64,000 bases of DNA from Rattus norvegicus. Taxonomy: Eukaryota > Chordata > Mammalia > Rodentia > Muridae. Below are positions 56,611-64,000 of this stretch, one piece after another (position 1 is the stretch's first letter; every line of letters starts with the position of its first letter). The notes under the pieces were generated by a model that was not told where the DNA came from, did not search any database, and saw only the letters and a program-made list of their open reading frames with translations. Made by a program: the position numbers and the translations under genes. Where the stretch lies: positions 62,706,924-62,770,923 of the forward strand of contig NC_086024.1 in assembly GCF_036323735.1 (NCBI RefSeq), given 5' to 3'.

Positions 56611-58350
56611 AAGAAAATGAGTTCTATTCACTGACAGAGCTCAGGCTAGGGCCTAGAGGAAGGATACATGGCAAGCACAAGGATGGATTCTTTGGTGGAG
56701 GGTGAAAAGTTTATAGGGCCTCTTTCATGGGAATGGATTCTATTCACTGAGAGACAAAAAGTCCAAATTAGAGTCTAAACAATGTTCAGGATATTGAGGG
56801 AATTTGGGTGGAACCTGGATCATGATGATCACCAGGTGGCTTGACCACTTTCCCTCTGTCATTTCAGGTGACCAGGCATCATTCATTTCCTTCCTTTGAA
56901 AATAATAGGTCCGTGTGATCAACAGTCCTGCTTTCCCCAATGCTTACTCTAATTAATGTGTGCCTTCCTACAAAGGTGGAATGGGAAAACTAACTTCACA
57001 GACTCGTCCTCTGACTTCTTTCTACACATGCGCCTTGGCAAGCACATGAGGATGCATGTGCACGCACAAACAACAATGAAGTTTAAAAGTTGAAAGATGC
57101 AAAAAAGAATTTGGCTCAGGCTGAAAAATAAAGTATGGAATTTAGTCATGCTAACTTAACCTGCAACTACACCATCTAAAAGCATGACTTTCTGTCAATG
57201 GAAGATAAACACTCATGTGTCAGCATCAATAGAAGCCAGGACTGTCAACCCAGGCAAAACTCAAGGTGAACAGTCTCCATTAGGCTTCCCTTCTGGGACA
57301 CTTCACCACTAGTACTGAAGTGAGTTCTTCCTCTGGCTTTGGGGGGCATTTTTGTTCTTTCTATATACTTTCCACATGTTATCCCTCAGAGCCTTCCAGA
57401 TAATTTAAATGGTTTCCAAACAGTTTAAATTAAGCATCTCCAAGAGAGAAGAGCTTAATCTTCTCTAATTATCTGACCTGATTCTGAACTGTGAAAGTTA
57501 AATGATGCTAATTAGAAGGACAGAATGGGAATGAAAGGGGCAGGGAAAGGCTTTGTTTCCCACACCCCCTCCTTTAGTCACTTTCCTATTATAAGTACTT
57601 TCCCTTCCAAAAGAAATTCTCCAAGGTTATGGATTTCTTGTTTTTTAATCCTCCTCCGAGTAGTGAGCTTGATCCACCCAGACCTTTCCCATTTTACATA
57701 ATGCTCAATAAATAAGTAGAACTTATTAGAGTACCAACTCTTTACAACATCCTGGCAGTTCCTGCAGTGTGTAGTTAAATAGCTTTATAGAGGAAATGCC
57801 ATGAATGGGTATGCTGATTTTCTGTTAGTTCACAACAAATCACTTGAAATCTCAACAGCTCAAAATAATAAACATTTGTACACCTCAACCGTTTTCTGAA
57901 GCTTGGGAATCTAAAATGGTGTACACAATGCTCCTGTCTGAAGGTCCATACAAGACTTCAGTCAAGCTACAGACTTTGAGATAAAGTTCTTCCTCTTAAG
58001 TTTCCTCTGGAGCTGAAGGAACCATTTCCAGAATGGGCTGCACATTGGGCTGTTGCCAGGAGACCTGAACTCCCCAGCTACAGACTGCTTGACTATCCCC
58101 AAGACAGGAATGCTATAGTAATACTATCCCTATAGTAAGAGAACAAAAGAGAGGGACAATGTGGCTTACGGTCTGTCTAGCTCTGAAAGTTTCGTGACAT
58201 CATTTTTGCATCTTTTTATCATTTCAAGCAAGTCAACTAACTGTGGGCAAAATATAGGCTTCACCTTTGGAATTTATGGGCACATTTTTAAATTCACACA
58301 GAGTAGACTCAATATATAAATCACTGTCTCAACTGTTTCATACACAATGT
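56611..58350. other. Mainly unique noncoding DNA
   Basis: A weak B2/B3-like scrap may lie at 57000-57080. The stretch 57395-57560 is treated separately. No exon recognised. Confidence 0.45.
57395..57560. promoter_or_regulatory. Candidate homeodomain-site-rich noncoding element
   Basis: A repeat-free block with two TAATTA cores (57466-57471 and 57509-57514), two TTTAAAT words (57403-57410 and 57424-57430) and a GATGCTAATTAG phrase. Such clusters are common in conserved developmental enhancers. This is a pattern-based call with no alignment. Confidence 0.25.
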
Positions 58351-58354
58351 CTGA

Positions 58355-58440
58355 AACCCAGGGACTGAGGGCATAGTTCAGTATAAGAGACCCTGAGTTC
58401 AATACTCAAAACCAGAAGAAAAGGGGAGGGGGAATAAAAG
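58355..58440 (+). repeat. ID-like / B4 3' fragment
   Basis: 'gactgagggcatagttcagt' and 'ccctgagttcaatactcaaa' fit the A-box and B-box sides of an ID/B4 element, shortened in the middle, followed by an A/G-rich tail. Confidence 0.55.
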
Positions 58441-61400
58441 AAGAATGAAGTAGCAATGAGGAATTGGCATCCACTGATAACCACCATCCACCAGAGTAAA
58501 TGAACTGAGGAAGGCACATTACAGTGACCTCTGTTCTCCACACACACCCACATGCATGTATGTATACACACGCATATACCCCCAACACACACGCAAATGT
58601 ATACTCTTTGTGAACTGTTCAGGAGAAGCTGCAGTGGCTTTTTTAGTGCTTTGTTTCACTTCATTTTGGTCTTTGCCAGCTTCTAGAATGGACTTCTATT
58701 TCTTGGCATGTGATCTTTCCTCTCAACATCCTCAACGCCTCTTCTCTGTCATCTTCCTCCTTATATGAATCATGAGATTCGCTCAGATAACGCCCCCTCT
58801 TTAAGAGCTGTAACAGTCTTCGGCAAGGCTCCCTCGATCATTCAAAGCAACATATTCAAGATTCCAAGAGTCAGTATCTGGATCTGTTTAAGGAAAGGCA
58901 GTTACTTTCAGAAGGATATTGGTGGTAACTTACTGAGGGAAAGATCCTGATATATCTTGTTAATGCCAAAAAGAAAAAAATTTATCTTTGTTACTAATTG
59001 TTCAAACTAAAATGACTTATTTTATGTACTAAGATCATATTTGACCCTCTTTTTCCCAGTGAAATCCTATTGGTCTGTTAAATCGTACCTGTCTGTAGTA
59101 TCTAATTACATTTAAATTACTGAATTACCCAGAATTAGGTATATATAATATGTATTATAACACACACACACATACACATATACACATGTCATATATTTAT
59201 GGCTCTGGAAAATGTTAGCTTATTTCATTAGTGGCTCCAACCCCACACTTATCTCCACCACCTACATCAAAAGCAGTGAGAATTATTTCTTTTGAAATTA
59301 TGAGATCTGCCTAACCAAGTCCCTTCTAAGACTAGAAAATAGAATGGTGGGACTTAAGACCCAATGGTGCTTTTGTCCTCCCTATCCACTCCACATGTGT
59401 GTGATCGTGTGCCCAGGCTGACTCTCTAAAATCTGTGGTGGTGTGAAGGGTATGGCATAGACCGTGAATGAAGGGAACACCTCTCACGTCCAGAGAACTT
59501 CAAAATGAGCCGTGTCCCATGAGAGACACTTTTTTATGCATTGTCGTCACATGATTCATTTTGAAAAGGTAAATATTATCCTTGTGTCTAAAATAGACAA
59601 TGACACAGCATATTTTTAGAAATGTAAATATGCCCGAGTAAAGAATGCCAAGTAAAGAATGCCAGGAATGGTCTGGTTCTCTCCTTTTAACCACAAAACT
59701 CAAGAAAACAATAACATTTCTGAAGAGAAAGAAGTATGTAAGTTAAATAAACAACCTGAAGTTGTGTGTTATATAACACAATTTGAAAAGAGGTATCTGC
59801 CATTTTCATATATTAAATAAAATCAGAATCAATAGTTTCATTAGACTATTGAACAAATGGTTGTTAGGTATTAATTGTGCATCCAGGTACTGTGTTTATT
59901 AGTCATATACTCTGCCACCAACCTATACTCCTTGCCATTTTCCCCTTTGAAACAGAGATGATATTTAATTAACAACAACCTGCTAATATCTCTTTTCTTT
60001 GCTGAATTCAAACGTCCTTTTAAAAGCCTGCCCAGAACTGGCAGTTGCAGTGAATTTAAAAATGCATTATTTTTTTTAATCTGCATTTGTTTTAAAACAC
60101 AATCACAGTAAATGCTTCAGAATGCTGGACTTTGAAAGGTTATTCAGACTTTAATAGCTTTCTGACTTCACCGAAATGAGCACTATAAACACCCCCACAC
60201 AATCCCGTAGAAGGCTAAATGTCTCAGAGGCATTGGAGGAGGTTGGGTAAGTTAGATACTAATGTAGTAGTAATTTCAATTTTGTTACATTGATGTATTC
60301 ATTTGTATTCATTTCCTAATATTTTGCTAGACCTTGCACACAAACAAAATATCTCTTTCCCATAAAATACAAGGCTCTAACACACCCGGAGTGTGTTGAC
60401 TTCCCTTGGTCCCAGAATGACTCTGCATTGACAGCAGTATTTTTTAAGAGACTTTCTGGGTGTGGCAGGAGAGCCTGCCATCCTTTGATAAAAAAAAAAG
60501 TTTTAAGTAAGGGATAAACACATTTCTTTTGTACTCACTACTTTTATGGGTCTTTTTTTTTTTTTAAGGTGAACCCTAGTGGGATTATCATTTCTTTTGA
60601 AATTCAAAATGGAAAATTAGAATTGCCAATATATTTGAATGCAGACCGCAGCACGTGAAAGAAAAGAAATAGGAAATAAGACAAAGAACAGAATTTTGAG
60701 ATTGTTCACAATGTGTACTTCCTTCAGCAAATCTCATGCAAACCACTGTCCTTTTTCTCCTTCCTGAGGGTCACATGCAGACTGTCTTTGTAAATTCAGG
60801 GTCCATGGGCCAAACGCAGAAAGAAAAAAATGTGTGTCATTCTTGTTTTCCTTTCCCCCTTGGGTTGCTCCCTGTTTACATAAAGAAAGCATGGTCTTCC
60901 TTATCCAGGGCCTGAGGTGTTCCTGGACTGCCCCACCACTGCCCTCCTGCTTCGTGGTTCAAGTTCAGATGAAACTATCTAACTAGGTTTTCTTGGATGA
61001 CAGACAGAACAGCCACATCAGCATCAACCTGTGTCACTAACGCATGCCAACTCTGAGTCAGCCTGCCTCCATGAAACCTTCCTTTGCTCTCAACTCAAGA
61101 TGCTAACAGGCTCTGGTTTCCTGTGAGAGCTGAAGTCATCAGTGACTTCAAAGAAAGAAGAAAACTGAGTTGGGAGATGGAAGAGAATTTGTAGTTCCTC
61201 AAAGGGGAAAGTGAGGCATAAGCCAAAACACAGGCATCCTGAAAGGCTGGATCCTGTTTTCCCAGGCTGGAGCTAGGGGTACCATGGTGGGCCACTTTGC
61301 TACACTCTCCCATCTACCTGGAGGGATATGAGTCCTTTCTTCTAGACTCTCCTGAGAAGCCAAAAAAAAAAAAAAAAAACAAACAAAACCCAAGTAGGAA

Positions 61401-61595
61401 TGTATGCATTTATGGGATCCAACATGAAACGTATCCACAATCTGAACTAACTGAACGGCTCTCATGAGCACATCCATCCCCTTAAATGCTCATAATTCTT
61501 TGCTGCTGTTTAACTGAACCATTGGCTGTTTTCACCAACCACCCTACCCATGATCAGTCTTGACTTTTGTGAGAAAGTAAGAAACTGGGACAACA
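58441..61595. other. Mainly unique AT-rich noncoding DNA
   Basis: About 3.1 kb without a recognisable SINE or exon. Small features: CA-rich stretch 59160-59188, A-run 60489-60499, T-run 60553-60566, A-run 61362-61379. The segment around 59940-60180 is repeat-free and of mixed composition. Confidence 0.5.
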
Positions 61596-61599
61596 GCTG

Positions 61600-61770
61600 T
61601 TTTTTCTGGCTGGCTTGTTTTACTTAGCATGATGTCCTCTGAGATTTTCAGTTTTAGCAAATGATAGACCCTTCCTCCTTTTTGAGGCTGAGTAGTGTTC
61701 TATAATATATGTATTAGTTAGTTATCTGCTGGTGGATAATTACATTTAATATATCACAGTTTAGACTGAC
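61600..61770 (-). mobile_element. Ancient L1 ORF2 scrap, minus strand
   Basis: 'gcttgttttacttagcatga' followed by 'ttttgaggctgagtagtgtt' and 'ctatctgctggtggat'-like words matches the reverse complement of the C-terminal end of mammalian L1 ORF2. It is highly diverged. Confidence 0.6.
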
Positions 61771-62485
61771 AATATCCTCTATGACCGGACTAAGATAATT
61801 ACCTGAACAATAGGCATTTACTAGAAAGAAGATCATCTTGGAGATGTACCAGGTGGACAGGCATCCTAGACCTGTGTATTAGAAGCCGTGCCACCTTAAA
61901 CATACAAATTCGTGATGTTACAGCTTGGAGGGGGAGGAAGGTTGATGGTTGTTAAGTGATAGGAATGAATAGGTCTCATCCACACCTAGGTTTATTCTTT
62001 TGTAAGATGTAAATGGCCTGTGGAGAGGGCGGCTAGGGTGCTGAGGAAGCCGCGGTGGGGTGAGATCCTGAATTGAAAGCCCCAGCAAAATGGAAGGATG
62101 TGTTTCACCAAGGGTGTGCTTTCTTCCCCTTGTCTCTGAGGAGTCACTGTCAATGCAACAATCATCAAACCAAGGTCCCTACCCTCCTGAGAGGACACCC
62201 GTGGGGACTGAGGGGGATATTTGGAGGAATAATAGAAATACTATAAGCTAAAGTACTGGGTCAGGGAAAACCTTTCTGTGTGTTTATCAGGTTTTTAAAA
62301 TTAAAAGCTCGTAAAGAGGTAACTTTCTGTGTGTATTAGACTGCAATACCCTTCACATTTGCTAAGAGTCAGAGAAAACCACTGAAAGAGGAAGAATTCT
62401 CAGACCCAAGGCAGGCAGCAATTATCTTTGTAATACAATAAAATGCTAGGCCTGACATTATTAGCCTAGCTGGATACTGGAAATA
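61771..62485. other. Unique noncoding DNA
   Basis: No repeat or gene recognised. Confidence 0.45.
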
Positions 62486-62489
62486 AACA

Positions 62490-62547
62490 AGGAAAAAAGA
62501 AAAGAAGGAAAGAAAGAAGGAAGGAAGGGAGGGAGGGAGGAAAGAAA

Positions 62548-62589
<42 letters not shown>

Positions 62590-62594
62590 AAAGA
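62490..62594. repeat. (AAAG)n/(GGAA)n polypurine microsatellite
   Basis: About 105 bp of only A and G, with GGAAG, GGGA and AAAG units ending in a regular (AAAG)n array. Confidence 0.95.
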
Positions 62595-62685
62595 GTCTAT
62601 TTTCAACCTGTTCTGCCCTGCTGCTGTATTATCCCAAATTAACCACGACTTTATTTGAAGCATCCTAAAGTGGAAAAAAGATTAC

Positions 62686-62725
<40 letters not shown>
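62686..62725. repeat. (AAT)n microsatellite
   Basis: Trinucleotide AAT array of about 40 bp, uninterrupted. Confidence 0.95.
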
Positions 62726-62727
<2 letters not shown>

Positions 62728-63035
62728 CTCCTAAAATGCATTTTTAAAACGCACTGCGAAATTGGATCTATTTCTAATGTGAATGTGAGAATGTGAGAAG
62801 GACCGGCCTTGGCAGATAGCCCGATATAACACCTACTGCATTTGTAAAACAATCCCTCTACCCCTTTCCTGGCCTCAACCTGCTATTGACCCAGCTCAGT
62901 CTTACACCCAAGCAAGGCCAGATGGGCTTCCTCCCCCAACACTCCCAGGCTGCACTGGCCCGGGCTGGGGCATTGTCTGGCTAATGGAATTCTGGAGAGA
63001 AGCCAGCGCTACGGCCAGCCTGCGTGTGGTAGGGT

Positions 63036-63109
63036 TCTTGTTTTGTTTTGTTTTGTTTTGTTTTGTTTTGTTTTGTTTTGTTTTGTTTGTTTTATTTTGT
63101 TTTGTTTTT
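63036..63109. repeat. (TTTTG)n microsatellite
   Basis: About 14 TTTTG units with slight interruptions at the right end. Confidence 0.95.
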
Positions 63110-64000
63110 AGTGATCACACACTTCAGTCTAAACAGAAGGTGGCTTGGGGGTGGGGAAGAGCTTAGACTCGGGATAGCGGCGTGTGTCTGAACTTTGCTA
63201 GGGGATGAGAAGTAAGCTGGGTCAACTGATAAGAAGAGAAAAATCATGGTAAGGGTTTTAATTTCGTGTGAAATTAAATCTCATCAAAGAACGCATAGAT
63301 GGGAAATGCCTAAAATCCTACCTCCCAAAGATGTGTCAACAAACAAGGGGCAGGGTCCAGCGATACTCAGACTTGGTAAACCGGTCGGGAGGGCAAAGGG
63401 CTGACAGTCAGGAAATGAGCTTAAGCAAAGGAAATGGAGCGGTCTGGTCAGAGGATTTACAGTACTGTTGTACCAGTGGAAGCTTTTGTTTTGCTTTTGA
63501 TGGGAAGATACTTGCCTTGTCTTTTTCACAAGTACAAAAAAGAAAAACCAATGTAAAAAGATAACATCTGCCCCCTCCACCCCCCACCCCACTCCAGCCT
63601 TTCTTACAGAAAGCTGTCCTCTTGGAGTCTAATGCAGTGTGCTTGATCCCGCCTGACTGCTGGGTTGAAAAGGGTGTGTGTGGGGGGGGGGGGGATTTGC
63701 GGGGGGCGGGTATCACTAAGAAGTTGAGCACTGAAGCTTTTCCTCTGGCTAGCAAATTGGCATCGAAATATTCCACATTAAGTCATCTGCTGGAATTCTC
63801 ACAAAGCAAGCCGAAGGCACAGTGTTGTGTGCCAGGGGTGTGCCAAGTCCTCATTATCACCCTACGGTTATATACAGTCTAATTGATAAGTTTGCTTACA
63901 GCATCCGTAGAGGTCTCGCAAGATGCTAATAACAACCACCGCAGATTGTTGTCCCTAAATCCTTACTCTGCAGAAAGTCTAAAATGCTCATACTAAATAA
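63110..64000. other. Unique noncoding DNA with C-rich and G-rich runs
   Basis: A C-rich run (63570-63597) and a G-rich run (63672-63711) lie about 75 bp apart on the same strand. Overlapping open frames of 86-122 codons on both strands (63268-63882) have no recognisable domain. No repeat family identified. Confidence 0.5.

Overview
The window is mammalian, murine-rodent nuclear DNA, and rat (Rattus) is by far the best fit. It holds an almost canonical BC1-derived ID element at 23866-23961, B1, B2, B3 and B4 SINEs, and two long L1 retrotransposons whose 5' UTR, ORF1, ORF2 and 3' UTR have the sequence and layout of the rat L1 lineage. Between repeats the DNA is AT-rich and CpG-poor, with many long dinucleotide arrays. 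I found no host protein-coding exon I could defend. The window reads as an intergenic region or the inside of a very long intron.

Layout. 1-9,300: unique sequence with old SINEs, a degenerate TG-rich tract, a processed prohibitin-2 (Phb2) pseudogene on the minus strand (about 2990-4130), a 1.6 kb GC-rich unassigned repeat (6440-8060), an L1 3' end (8138-8401), and an ancient minus-strand L1 fragment (8590-9300) that carries a 36-nt U2 snRNA 5' fragment with its own target-site duplication. 9,300-24,400: mostly unique sequence with scattered B1/B2/B3/ID SINEs, a 370 bp polypurine tract (12821-13190) and a candidate conserved noncoding block near 15.0-15.5 kb. 24,400-34,860: unique sequence, two probable solo LTRs (27000-27440 and 29945-30315), an LTR-like repeat split by an L1 3' UTR insertion (30560-31620), and an 18-bp perfect palindrome of X-box type at 28202.

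34,880-41,461: a full-length rat-type L1 with a repeated promoter unit of about 606 bp, a broken ORF1 and a frameshifted ORF2, flanked by a perfect 16-bp target-site duplication. 41,478-47,564: unique sequence with a B1 expanded internally by an 8-bp minisatellite, an L1 3' UTR insertion and a second copy of the unassigned repeat. 47,580-54,034: a second L1 in the same orientation, truncated in its 5' UTR, with an intact ORF1 (380 codons) and an ORF2 broken by a frameshift, a nonsense codon and a 4-nt deletion. 54,050-64,000: B1 copies, an Lx-type L1 3' UTR (55690-56395), an ancient L1 scrap, microsatellites and AT-rich unique DNA with two homeodomain-site-rich stretches.

Function. The only intact long reading frame with a recognisable product is ORF1 of the second L1. 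Neither L1 can make a complete ORF2 protein as it stands, so neither should move autonomously. I found no convincing undescribed system. The most noteworthy items are the U2 fragment, the expanded B1, the 66-bp coiled-coil repeat difference between the two ORF1 copies, the repeated splice-donor-like site in the L1 promoter unit, and the candidate regulatory blocks.
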